NCBI GenBank assembly: GCA_002255905.1
Contig: NKIN01000004.1
Location: forward strand, 354,793 to 418,792
Reading direction: 5' to 3'
Source: Burkholderiales bacterium PBB1
Lineage (GTDB): Bacteria; Pseudomonadota; Gammaproteobacteria; Burkholderiales; Burkholderiaceae_C
DNA: 64,000 nucleotides
The stretch's first letter is position 1; every line of letters begins with the position of its first letter. Both the position numbers and the translations under genes were made by a program. Below the pieces are notes generated by a model. It searched no databases, was not told where the DNA came from, and was given only the letters and a program-made list of their open reading frames with translations. Below are positions 7,576-17,759 of this stretch, piece by piece.

Positions 7576-8838
7576 TCAGCGCCGCCCGTACATCATCTGT
7601 CGGGTCAGCGCCGACTTCAGCGGCGAGATGGCTTGTACCGCCGCCAAGCCCAGACCACGGGCCGTGCTTGCCCCTGGGAACTGCCAGGTGAAGCTGCGCG
7701 CAAGGAAGTCGGTGGCCGCGATCGTGGCCCAGCGGTCGGGGGCGCGTTGCCGGTTCAGCCGCCGCAGCGCCTGATCCACATCGTCCGAGCGCACCAGCGC
7801 GCGCACCAGCACGAACGCGTCGCGCAAGCCCAGGTTGAGCCCCTGGCCCGCCACCGGATGCAGCGTCTGCGCGGCGTTGCCGATGCGCGCGATGCGGCCG
7901 TCGGCGGCGCTGGTCAGGCTGCGCTCGGCGTTCAGACCCAGTGGGAAGCGCTTGAGCGAACTCACGCTGGTGATGCGGCCGGCTTCGGTCGGGAAGATCG
8001 TGTTCAGCACGCAGCGGCGTTGGTCATCGTTCAGTGCCGCCACCGGGTCGTTGCTGCCGTCGACGCACCACACCAGCGCCGCGCGACCGGGTGCCAGTGG
8101 CAGCAGCGCCGCCGGCCCATGGCGAGTGAAGCGTTCGTAGGCCACGCCATCGCGGGCGCCGTCGAGTGTCACCCGCCCCACCCAGGCCACCTGGCCGTAG
8201 TCGCGGGTGATCGCCTTGCGTGCCTGGTCGGCGAAGACGCCGCCTTCGGCGATCACCGCCAGATCGAAGGTCTCGGCAATGTCCGCATCCACCTCCACGC
8301 CACCCGAGCCCAGCGATTTCAGTGAGCGCACCGGTGTGGCGAAACGGCTGACCAGCCGCTGGGGCTCGGCGGCGCTGGCCGTCATCCAGGCCTGTTGCAG
8401 GGCGGTGGTGACGCTGCCGTACGACAGCACGGCGCCCAGCAGGTCCACGCCGCTGTCCGACGCGCGTATGCGCACCTGCGGTTCGCCTTCGGCCCGGCCC
8501 CACCACCGGCCGACCATGTCGCCCACGAGTCCGACCAGCGACGGCATGTGTTGCGAGACATGCACCTCGGTGATCGGCTGTGCCGCCTCCTCGCGCCAGG
8601 CGCCCAGGCGTTGCAGCAGCTGCACGCTGCCCAGCGACATCGCCAATGTGCGTGGGTCGCCCGACACGTCGGCGTCGAGGGCGCGGGTGTCGAACAGGCT
8701 GATCTGCGCCTGCGGCAGCGCCCGTGCGGCGTGCACTGCCAGGGACAAGCCCACCGGTCCGGCGCCGACCACCGCCATCCGAAGCGGACGGTCTTGGGCC
8801 GGAGCCACAAACCGGGGCGCCGATTCGAGGGACGTCAT
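7576..8838 (-). CDS. FAD-dependent ubiquinone-biosynthesis hydroxylase (UbiH/UbiF/COQ6 family)
   Basis: 420-residue flavoprotein monooxygenase. The N-terminal dinucleotide-binding motif is VVGAGPVGLSLAVHAAR, and the second FAD motif is RIGNAAQTLHPVAGQGLNLG, characteristic of the aromatic-ring hydroxylases of ubiquinone synthesis. The middle part is divergent. It lies 57 bp downstream of pepP on the same strand, the same neighbour relation as pepP-ubiH in Escherichia coli, which favours a UbiH-type role. Which ring position it hydroxylates cannot be decided from the sequence. Confidence 0.88.
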   Translation of the reverse strand: MTSLESAPRFVAPAQDRPLRMAVVGAGPVGLSLAVHAARALPQAQISLFDTRALDADVSGDPRTLAMSLGSVQLLQRLGAWREEAAQPITEVHVSQHMPSLVGLVGDMVGRWWGRAEGEPQVRIRASDSGVDLLGAVLSYGSVTTALQQAWMTASAAEPQRLVSRFATPVRSLKSLGSGGVEVDADIAETFDLAVIAEGGVFADQARKAITRDYGQVAWVGRVTLDGARDGVAYERFTRHGPAALLPLAPGRAALVWCVDGSNDPVAALNDDQRRCVLNTIFPTEAGRITSVSSLKRFPLGLNAERSLTSAADGRIARIGNAAQTLHPVAGQGLNLGLRDAFVLVRALVRSDDVDQALRRLNRQRAPDRWATIAATDFLARSFTWQFPGASTARGLGLAAVQAISPLKSALTRQMMYGRR

Positions 8839-8895
8839 GTCGCGGTCACGGGCAAGTGGAGGGGCAGTCGCATCGTAGTGCCTTCGACGTGCCGT

Positions 8896-10281
8896 TCAGC
8901 CTCGCATCCACGCTTCGATCTCGTCCGGTGCCACCGGCACCCCGCGGGTGATCAGCTCGCAGCCGCTGTGGGTAACGATCGCGTCGTCTTCGATCCGGAT
9001 GCCGATGTGCCAGTAGCGCTCGGGCACCTCTGGTGCCGGGCGCACGTACAGGCCGGGCTCCAGCGTCACCACCATGCCCGGCTGCAGCACCCGCGAGGGT
9101 CGCTTGACCACCGTGCCACCGAGCCCGTCGGGCTGCTCGATCGGGGCTTCGCCGAGCGAGAGGTACTCGCCGACGTCGTGCACATCGCGCCCCAGCCAGT
9201 GACCGGTGCCGTGCATGTAGAAGGTCCGATAGGCCGCGTTGGCGATCACGTCGTCGACGGTGCCGTGCACATCACGCGACAACAGGCCCAACTCGAGCAG
9301 GCCCTGTGACAGCACCCGGACCGCGGCGTGGTGGGCATCGCGCTGGCGCAGGCCGGGCTGGGTCGCATCGATCGCAGCCTGCTGCGCGGCCAGCACCACC
9401 TCGTACAGGGTGCGTTGCGGACCGCTGAAGCAGCCGCTGGCCGGGAAGGTGCGGGTGATGTCGCTGGCGTAGCCGTCGAGCTCGCAACCTGCGTCGACCA
9501 GGCACAGCTCGTCGGGCAGCAGCCGCGCCGGGCCGGCCGGATGGTGCAGCACACAGGCGTTGGCCCCGGCGGCCACGATGCTCGGGTAGGCCGGGCCCTG
9601 AGCGCCGTGACGGCGAAATTCATGCAGCAGCTCGGCCTCGATCTCGTACTCGTGCACTGCCGACGCACCTTGCCGGAAGCGGTGCGCGCAATAGCGCATC
9701 GCGCGTTGGTGCGCGCCCGCGGAAATCGAGGCCGCGCGGCGCATCGTTGCCAGCTCGCCGGCATCTTTGATCAGCCGCATCTCGGCGATCAGCGGGTGCA
9801 GGTCGCGGCACTGGGTCGGGCATTCGACGCCGCGGCGCTCCTGCGCCCGCAATGTGGCCAGCCAACCCTCGACCTGCCCCGACAGCTCGTGTGGCCGCCC
9901 GAACGCGAACCACACAGTGCCCTGACCTGCCAGCAGCCCCGGCATCGCATCGTTCAGGCGATCGATCGTCAGCGCTTCATCCACGCCCAGCGCCTGCGGT
10001 GCCGCTTCGGCACCCAGACGGTGTCCGTGCCACACCGCCTGCTCCGGGTCGGCAGCGCGGCAGAACAAGGTGCTGCGGCCATCGCTGCGCAGCACCAGCC
10101 AAGCTTGAGGCTCGTCGAAACCGGTCAGGTAGTGGAAGTGGCTGTCGTGCCGGTAGGGGTGCTCGCTGTCGCCATTGCGCAGGCACTCCGGCGCGGTGGG
10201 CAAGAGGGCCACACCGCCACCAGCGGCACGCAGCCGTTCAGCGAGCTGGGCACGGCGCGCCGCAAAGATGCTGAAACTCAT
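8896..10281 (-). CDS. pepP: Xaa-Pro aminopeptidase (aminopeptidase P)
   Basis: 461-residue M24B metallopeptidase that removes N-terminal residues preceding proline. The N-terminal creatinase-like domain (RAQLAERLRAAGGG, HYLTGFDEPQAW) is followed by the pita-bread catalytic domain. Metal ligands are visible in LVDAGCELDGYASDITRTF (two Asp), MHGTGHWLGRDVHD (His), TLEPGLYV (Glu) and IRIEDDAIV (Glu). The open frame extends further upstream to 10353, but ATG 10281 fits the family N-terminus. A TATAGT hexamer (10293-10288, minus strand) ends 6 nt before this ATG. It is co-directional with the ubiH-like gene. Confidence 0.94.
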   Translation of the reverse strand: MSFSIFAARRAQLAERLRAAGGGVALLPTAPECLRNGDSEHPYRHDSHFHYLTGFDEPQAWLVLRSDGRSTLFCRAADPEQAVWHGHRLGAEAAPQALGVDEALTIDRLNDAMPGLLAGQGTVWFAFGRPHELSGQVEGWLATLRAQERRGVECPTQCRDLHPLIAEMRLIKDAGELATMRRAASISAGAHQRAMRYCAHRFRQGASAVHEYEIEAELLHEFRRHGAQGPAYPSIVAAGANACVLHHPAGPARLLPDELCLVDAGCELDGYASDITRTFPASGCFSGPQRTLYEVVLAAQQAAIDATQPGLRQRDAHHAAVRVLSQGLLELGLLSRDVHGTVDDVIANAAYRTFYMHGTGHWLGRDVHDVGEYLSLGEAPIEQPDGLGGTVVKRPSRVLQPGMVVTLEPGLYVRPAPEVPERYWHIGIRIEDDAIVTHSGCELITRGVPVAPDEIEAWMRG

Positions 10282-10287
10282 CAAGGC

Positions 10288-10293
10288 ACTATA
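10288..10293 (-). promoter_or_regulatory. Candidate -10 box close to pepP start
   Basis: TATAGT read on the minus strand, 6 nt upstream of the ATG at 10281, with no ribosome-binding sequence in between. This is the best match to the -10 consensus among the start-proximal hexamers of the window. Confidence 0.45.
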
Positions 10294-10456
10294 GCCACGG
10301 CCAGCGCAGCGCCGTGCACGACGTCTCTGATGCTGATTCGTCGGGATGGACATCTGGGGCCGCCATCGGCTCGTTTACGCTCGCCACTGTGCGCTGCTCA
10401 CGTTTCTGCTGCCGTGTCACCGCGCCGCGTTTGCCACCTCGACCGCCTCAACGCCC

Positions 10457-11563
10457 ATGAACACCCACACCCACGACCTCACCCCCTGGCAGCACAGCCA
10501 CGTGTTCGACAGCGGCAATCGCCGGGGCGAGGTGCGCACCCGCGCCGTGCTGGCAGTGACCGTCATCACCATGGTGGCCGAGATCGTGGCGGGCTGGCTG
10601 ACCGGCTCGATGGCGCTGCTGGCCGATGGCTGGCACATGGGCACGCATGCACTGGCGCTGGGCGTGGCCACGGTGGCCTATGCACTGGCACGGCGCCACT
10701 CGCGCGACAACCGCTACGCCTTCGGCACGTGGAAGATCGAGGTGCTGGGCGGTTTTGCCAGCGCACTGGTGCTGGCGATCGTGGCGGCGGGCATCGCCTT
10801 CGAATCGTCTCTGCGGCTGTGGCATGGCACGCCGATCGACGCTGCCGCGGCGTTGTGGGTGGCTTGCATCGGTCTGGCGGTCAATCTGGTGTCGGCCTGG
10901 CTGCTGCACGGTGCCGATGACGCGCCGCACGACCATGATCACGGCCTTGCCGCGCACGGTCATGCGCACGGACAGTCACACGGCCAGGCGCATGACCACG
11001 CACATGATCATTCCCACGGTCATGCACATCACGACCACCATGATCACCACGGCGCGATCCCTGCGCACACCGATCACCCCATCGCCACTGCCGACGGCGG
11101 CCACGACCTGAACCTGCGGGCTGCCTATGTGCATGTGCTGGCCGACGCACTGACCTCGGTGCTGGCCATCCTCGCCCTGGCCGCGGCCTTGTGGCTGGGT
11201 TGGCAGTGGCTCGACCCCCTGGTCGGCGTGCTGGGCGCGGTGGTCATCGGCGCATGGTCCGTGGGTCTGCTGCGTCAGACGTCAGCGGTGCTGCTTGATC
11301 GTGAAATGGACCACCCGCTGGTCGAGCAGATCCGCTCCGCGATCGAGTCCGACGGCGACGCCCGGGTGGCCGATCTGCATCTGTGGCGTGTGGGCCGCCA
11401 GCAGTACGCAGCCATCGCCAGCATCGTCGCCGATGCGCCTTTGCCAACGGCCGACTACCGTGCCCGTCTGGCGATCTACCCGGCGCTGGTGCACCTCTCG
11501 TTGGAGGTCAATCGCTGCCCGCACGCGCCTCAGGCGCCAGCGGTGTTCAACGCCTCCCACTGA
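10457..11563 (+). CDS. dmeF: CDF-family Co/Ni efflux transporter, DmeF type
   Basis: 368-residue inner-membrane cation diffusion facilitator. The N-terminus DLTPWQHSHVFDSGN is the DmeF signature. Membrane helices follow, with the metal-site motif (SMALLADGWHMGTHA) in helix 2 and (VHVLADALTSVLA) in helix 5. Between helices 4 and 5 (residues about 155-205) lies a very His-rich cytoplasmic loop with repeated HDHAHDHSH-type units. The family exports divalent Co, Ni or similar ions by proton antiport. The frame is open from 10346, but ATG 10457 matches the family N-terminus. The 3' end overlaps the convergent nucleotidyltransferase gene by 34 bp. No DmeR-type repressor gene is adjacent. Confidence 0.93.
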   Translation: MNTHTHDLTPWQHSHVFDSGNRRGEVRTRAVLAVTVITMVAEIVAGWLTGSMALLADGWHMGTHALALGVATVAYALARRHSRDNRYAFGTWKIEVLGGFASALVLAIVAAGIAFESSLRLWHGTPIDAAAALWVACIGLAVNLVSAWLLHGADDAPHDHDHGLAAHGHAHGQSHGQAHDHAHDHSHGHAHHDHHDHHGAIPAHTDHPIATADGGHDLNLRAAYVHVLADALTSVLAILALAAALWLGWQWLDPLVGVLGAVVIGAWSVGLLRQTSAVLLDREMDHPLVEQIRSAIESDGDARVADLHLWRVGRQQYAAIASIVADAPLPTADYRARLAIYPALVHLSLEVNRCPHAPQAPAVFNASH

Positions 11564-12252
11564 GCCGGCGTGCCGACGTTCTCCCACGGTCCCCGGTAGA
11601 TCTCGGCCGTCACCCGCTGCGCCCGCATTGCCTCGAACAGCAGGGGCCCGAGCGCACACCGCGTGCCCGGTGCAATGCCGTCGAACAGCGCCGCGCGGCA
11701 CAGCGCGATGTTCGCGTAGGTCCAGCGCTGGCCGTCGGGTCCTGCGCCATCGGGCAGACCCAGGCCGTCAGCGGCGAGTCCGAAATCTCCCTGCGGGTGG
11801 TACGGCGGATTGGGCACCAGCCACAGGTGGGCGAGCCGGTCGCTGGCAGCAAAGCGCTGCGCCTGGGTGGCATCAAAGCGGAACTCGGGGACAAAAATGT
11901 CGCCCGACACCACCCAGAAGCACCCTGCATCCGGCGCCGGACTCGCTCCGCACAGCAGCGGCAGTGCGGTCGCGATGCCCCCGGCCGTCTCGAGCGCGCC
12001 GCCGTGGTCGCGGCCTTCCTGCGAGTAATGCAGCGACACGCCGAAACGCGAGCCATCGCCCAGCGTGTCGACGATCTGTTCCTCCAACCACGCGGTGTTG
12101 ACAACCACCTCACGGATGCCGTCCCGCGCCAGCGCATGGAGATGCCATTCGATCAGCGGCTTGCCGCGCACCGGCAGCAGCGGCTTCGGGGTGACGTCCG
12201 TCAACGGACGCATGCGTTCGCCGCGGCCCGCCGCCAACACGATGGCTTTCAC
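11530..12252 (-). CDS. murU: Nucleotidyltransferase, MurU-like (N-acetylmuramate 1-phosphate uridylyltransferase)
   Basis: 240-residue sugar-1-phosphate nucleotidyltransferase. The N-terminal signature is AIVLAAGRGERMRPLT, followed by KPLLPVRGKPLIEWHL and the metal-binding VVSGDIFV; the end has GPWENVGTPAQWEALN. In the anhydro-muropeptide recycling pathway MurU makes UDP-MurNAc from MurNAc-1-P. The start is taken as GTG 12252, which places the signature at the N-terminus as in homologs; an upstream TTG (12315) is less likely. amgK, its usual kinase partner, is not adjacent. The 3' end overlaps dmeF by 34 bp on the opposite strand. Symbol by homology class and not certain. Confidence 0.8.
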   Translation of the reverse strand: MKAIVLAAGRGERMRPLTDVTPKPLLPVRGKPLIEWHLHALARDGIREVVVNTAWLEEQIVDTLGDGSRFGVSLHYSQEGRDHGGALETAGGIATALPLLCGASPAPDAGCFWVVSGDIFVPEFRFDATQAQRFAASDRLAHLWLVPNPPYHPQGDFGLAADGLGLPDGAGPDGQRWTYANIALCRAALFDGIAPGTRCALGPLLFEAMRAQRVTAEIYRGPWENVGTPAQWEALNTAGA

Positions 12253-12315
12253 AGCGGACCGCTCGAAGGGCGGCTGTCGAGGACAGCGATCGGTGTGGGG
12301 CGCGGCATCGGGCAA

Positions 12316-12336
12316 ATTATCGAGGCCTCCTAGAAT
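12316..12336. promoter_or_regulatory. Divergent -10 candidates between murU-like gene and tkt
   Basis: GATAAT on the minus strand (12321-12316) and TAGAAT on the plus strand (12331-12336) lie back to back, 10 bp apart. The first would serve the nucleotidyltransferase (leader of about 57 nt), the second tkt (leader of about 30 nt). The -35 elements would have to overlap; neither is a good match. Confidence 0.4.
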
Positions 12337-12372
12337 CTAGGGTTTCTATCGACCGCCACCTCAGGGATCCGC

Positions 12373-15448
<3,076 letters not shown>

Positions 15449-15478
15449 GGCGCGCCAGTGCCCTGTCTGCCGTGGCGA

Positions 15479-16123
15479 TCAGCGCGCGGTGCAGGGCGTG
15501 AAGCTGCGGCCGATCACGCTGGCCGGCAGCGCTTCCAGCACCGCCACCTCGGCAGGGGTGGCATCGACGCGCAAGTGATGCTGCGGCGCCGAGGGGGCGC
15601 TGGCAGCGTCTGACGCCATCTGTACCCACCGGCGGGCGATGCGGCGGGTTTTCGCATTGGCGGCCAGGGCGGTTTCCGCCGCAGCGAGCGCGGTACCGCT
15701 GAACGGCCCGGCTTCCAGGCAGCGCGTGCCGGGTGGGGGCGGGGGTGGTGGCGCCAGGGTGGGCGTCGATGCCACGGCAGACGCTCCAGAAGCCGCTGCC
15801 GATGCCGCGATCGCCGCCGAGGCACTGACCTCGGCCGTCGCGGGTCCGGAGGCCGCCTCGGCACTGCTGGCGGCACTGGCCGCTTCGGGTCCGCTGGCGC
15901 TCAGGTCTGTCGCAGTCGCTGCAGAAGGGGTTGAGGCAGGCGTCGGGGCAGCGACCACCGGTCTCAGCAGTTGCACGGCTTCGGGGTGCACCTGGCGCGA
16001 CAACCGCTCGGGCTCGCGCTGACCGCCTGCAGCGCCGCCATCGGCATTCCCCAGCCCGCCCTGCGACCAGACGAAGAAGACCAGGTTGGCCAGCAGCAAG
16101 GCCAGCAGCAGGCCTCTCAGCAT
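15479..16123 (-). CDS. SPOR-like membrane-anchored protein
   Basis: 214-residue protein with an N-terminal membrane anchor (LLLALLLANLVFFVWSQ), a long low-complexity Ala/Ser/Pro linker (residues about 60-135, ending in a run of prolines) and a C-terminal part. That part (CLEAGPFSGTALAAAETALA, RRWVQMAS) resembles a divergent SPOR domain, a fold that binds denuded peptidoglycan glycans at division sites. It starts 4 bp after the birA stop on the same strand, so it is co-transcribed. The SPOR call rests on pattern and genomic position and is moderate. It is convergent with gap. Confidence 0.6.
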   Translation of the reverse strand: MLRGLLLALLLANLVFFVWSQGGLGNADGGAAGGQREPERLSRQVHPEAVQLLRPVVAAPTPASTPSAATATDLSASGPEAASAASSAEAASGPATAEVSASAAIAASAAASGASAVASTPTLAPPPPPPPGTRCLEAGPFSGTALAAAETALAANAKTRRIARRWVQMASDAASAPSAPQHHLRVDATPAEVAVLEALPASVIGRSFTPCTAR

Positions 16124-16127
16124 GGTG

Positions 16128-17129
16128 TCAGCGAGCCCCTGCGGCAGGTCGCAGCCGAACGCTGACCTCGCCCGACATCACCTCGCGCAGTCCGTCGCCC
16201 GGCACGCGCACGCGCAGCGCCCCCGTGTTGGACACGCCTTCGGCGACGCCTTCGATGCCCGTTGCCGTGCGGATCAGCGCTTCGGAGCCCACCACACCGG
16301 CAGCACCCGCCTGCACGGCCCGGCCGCGCAGCACATCACGCGCCGCGAAGCGATCGGCGAAGCCGGCGAAACCCTCGCGCCCGAAGCGCTGCAGTGCGTC
16401 GACCAGCGGCACGACAACGCGCGCCAGGACCTGCGGTGCGCTGGCGTCGGGATCGATCTCCTGCAGACAGGCAAAGCCGCTGCTGGCCTGTGCGTGGGCC
16501 AAGGACAGGGGCAGCACGTTCAGCCCGATCCCGACCACCGCCAACCGCATGTCGCCGGCCGGCACGGTCTCGATCAGCAAGCCGCCGAGCTTGCGCCCTT
16601 CGGCGCTTGCGCCACCGGCGGGCATCAGCCACAGGTCATTCGGCCACTTGATGCCGATCCAGGGAGTCGTCGCAGCCGCCGTGTTCGATGCGTAGCCTGC
16701 GCATCCTGCCGGGTCGAGGGCATCGGCCAGCGCCACCCCGACCGCCAGCGAGAAGCCAGACCAATCGACCGGTGACAGGGGCATCGCCAGTGAGAAGGTC
16801 AGCGAAGCCCCCGCTTCGGACTGCCAGACCCGGCCGTGCCGGCCGCGGCCCTGCGTCTGGTGCTCGGCCACCAGCAGGCAGGGCTGGTGGTCCGCCGTGC
16901 GCCGCCCGAATGCCTGGCTTTCGGTGCTGCGGCGCACCTGAGCGAGGTCACCCTCGAACGACAGCCGGGTCGCGACCCGGGCCCGTTCGAGCAGTGCCGA
17001 ATTGGTCGAGGCGATCTCGGAGACCACCTCGATGCTCAGGTTTGGCAGGCGGGGCGCCAGTTGGTGATACAGCTGCTCCACATTCCAGTTCAGACCTTGA
17101 TCGGCGGTGAGCGACGCAGAGGAGTTCAT
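16128..17129 (-). CDS. birA: Biotin--[acetyl-CoA-carboxylase] ligase
   Basis: 333-residue biotin protein ligase that activates biotin to biotinyl-AMP and attaches it to the carboxylase carrier protein. The catalytic motif AEHQTQGRGRHGRVWQS is clear, followed by GIKWPNDLWL and KLGGLLIET. There is no N-terminal winged-helix repressor domain of E. coli type, only a short extension. ATG 17129 overlaps the upstream SET-domain gene stop as ATGA, indicating translational coupling. Downstream comes the SPOR-like gene. The type III pantothenate kinase gene (coaX/baf), which sits next to birA in Bordetella, is missing here. Confidence 0.93.
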   Translation of the reverse strand: MNSSASLTADQGLNWNVEQLYHQLAPRLPNLSIEVVSEIASTNSALLERARVATRLSFEGDLAQVRRSTESQAFGRRTADHQPCLLVAEHQTQGRGRHGRVWQSEAGASLTFSLAMPLSPVDWSGFSLAVGVALADALDPAGCAGYASNTAAATTPWIGIKWPNDLWLMPAGGASAEGRKLGGLLIETVPAGDMRLAVVGIGLNVLPLSLAHAQASSGFACLQEIDPDASAPQVLARVVVPLVDALQRFGREGFAGFADRFAARDVLRGRAVQAGAAGVVGSEALIRTATGIEGVAEGVSNTGALRVRVPGDGLREVMSGEVSVRLRPAAGAR

Positions 17130-17632
17130 CGTGATTTCGGTGCCAGCATGGTGCCGCGACAGGAGGGGCTGCCGCAACGGCAGGCGTATTGCTTCTTCAA
17201 TTTCGCCGTCTGGCGCTCGTCGAGCACCAGACCGTAGTCGTAGAACAGTTCGTCGCCCGGTTGCAGATCGCGCAGCGCCCGGATGAACACCCGTCCGTCG
17301 GTTTCATCGGCCTGGCAGTTGGGCTCGCAGGCATGGTTGATCCAGCGCGAACTGTTGCCCCCGACCTTGGCATCGATCACCAGACCGCCTTCTAGGCTGA
17401 AGTAGAAGGTATGGTTGGGGTCGTCCGGATCGTGTGGGTGGCGGCGCAGGGCCTCGGGCCAGTCGATGACCTCGCCGGTGTATTCGATGATCTGCTCGTC
17501 GCGGGCGATCGGTGCGACCGCGAACACGCCTCGACCATGCACGCTGCTGCGCCGTACCTGGATGCGCCGTTTCGATGTGTGGGGGGGGCTGTTTCGCACC
17601 GTCACTTGCGTCGTCGACTTCTTTGGGTACAT
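17126..17632 (-). CDS. SET-domain protein-lysine methyltransferase
   Basis: 168-residue bacterial SET protein. It has the SET core from RRSSVHGRGVFA (residues 28-39), the knot motif SRWINHACEPNC (Asn99-His100) that binds S-adenosylmethionine, the catalytic ELFYDYG with Tyr131 and Tyr133, and a post-SET zinc segment CRCGSPSC (Cys151, 153, 158). All key residues are present, so an active lysine methyltransferase is likely; its substrate protein is unknown. A run of eight C lies in codons 15-18. It heads the SET-birA-SPOR transcription unit, with ATGA coupling to birA. A TACAAT hexamer on the minus strand (17685-17680) is a candidate -10. Confidence 0.88.
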   Translation of the reverse strand: MYPKKSTTQVTVRNSPPHTSKRRIQVRRSSVHGRGVFAVAPIARDEQIIEYTGEVIDWPEALRRHPHDPDDPNHTFYFSLEGGLVIDAKVGGNSSRWINHACEPNCQADETDGRVFIRALRDLQPGDELFYDYGLVLDERQTAKLKKQYACRCGSPSCRGTMLAPKSR

Positions 17633-17679
17633 TGAAATTGTGGGCGTGCGCCCGTGCGTGTGTGCGCGCGAGACGGTGA

Positions 17680-17685
17680 ATTGTA
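17680..17685 (-). promoter_or_regulatory. Candidate -10 box for the SET-birA unit
   Basis: TACAAT on the minus strand, 47 nt upstream of the SET gene ATG (17632), within the 127-bp gap to the divergent topB. No clear -35 is present. The leader between it and the ATG is a GT/GC-alternating tract. Confidence 0.35.
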
Positions 17686-17759
17686 GAGAGGCGCACGTTG
17701 CGCATCGAGCCGGTGTCGATCAACCCCACGGCACCCTTCCAGCGTTCTGACCAGAAAAC

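Noticed and set aside
10960..11070. Short repeated CATGACCAC-like DNA as a regulatory repeat
   Set aside because: It encodes the His-rich metal loop of DmeF and is explained by coding for alternating His and Asp/Ala/Gly.
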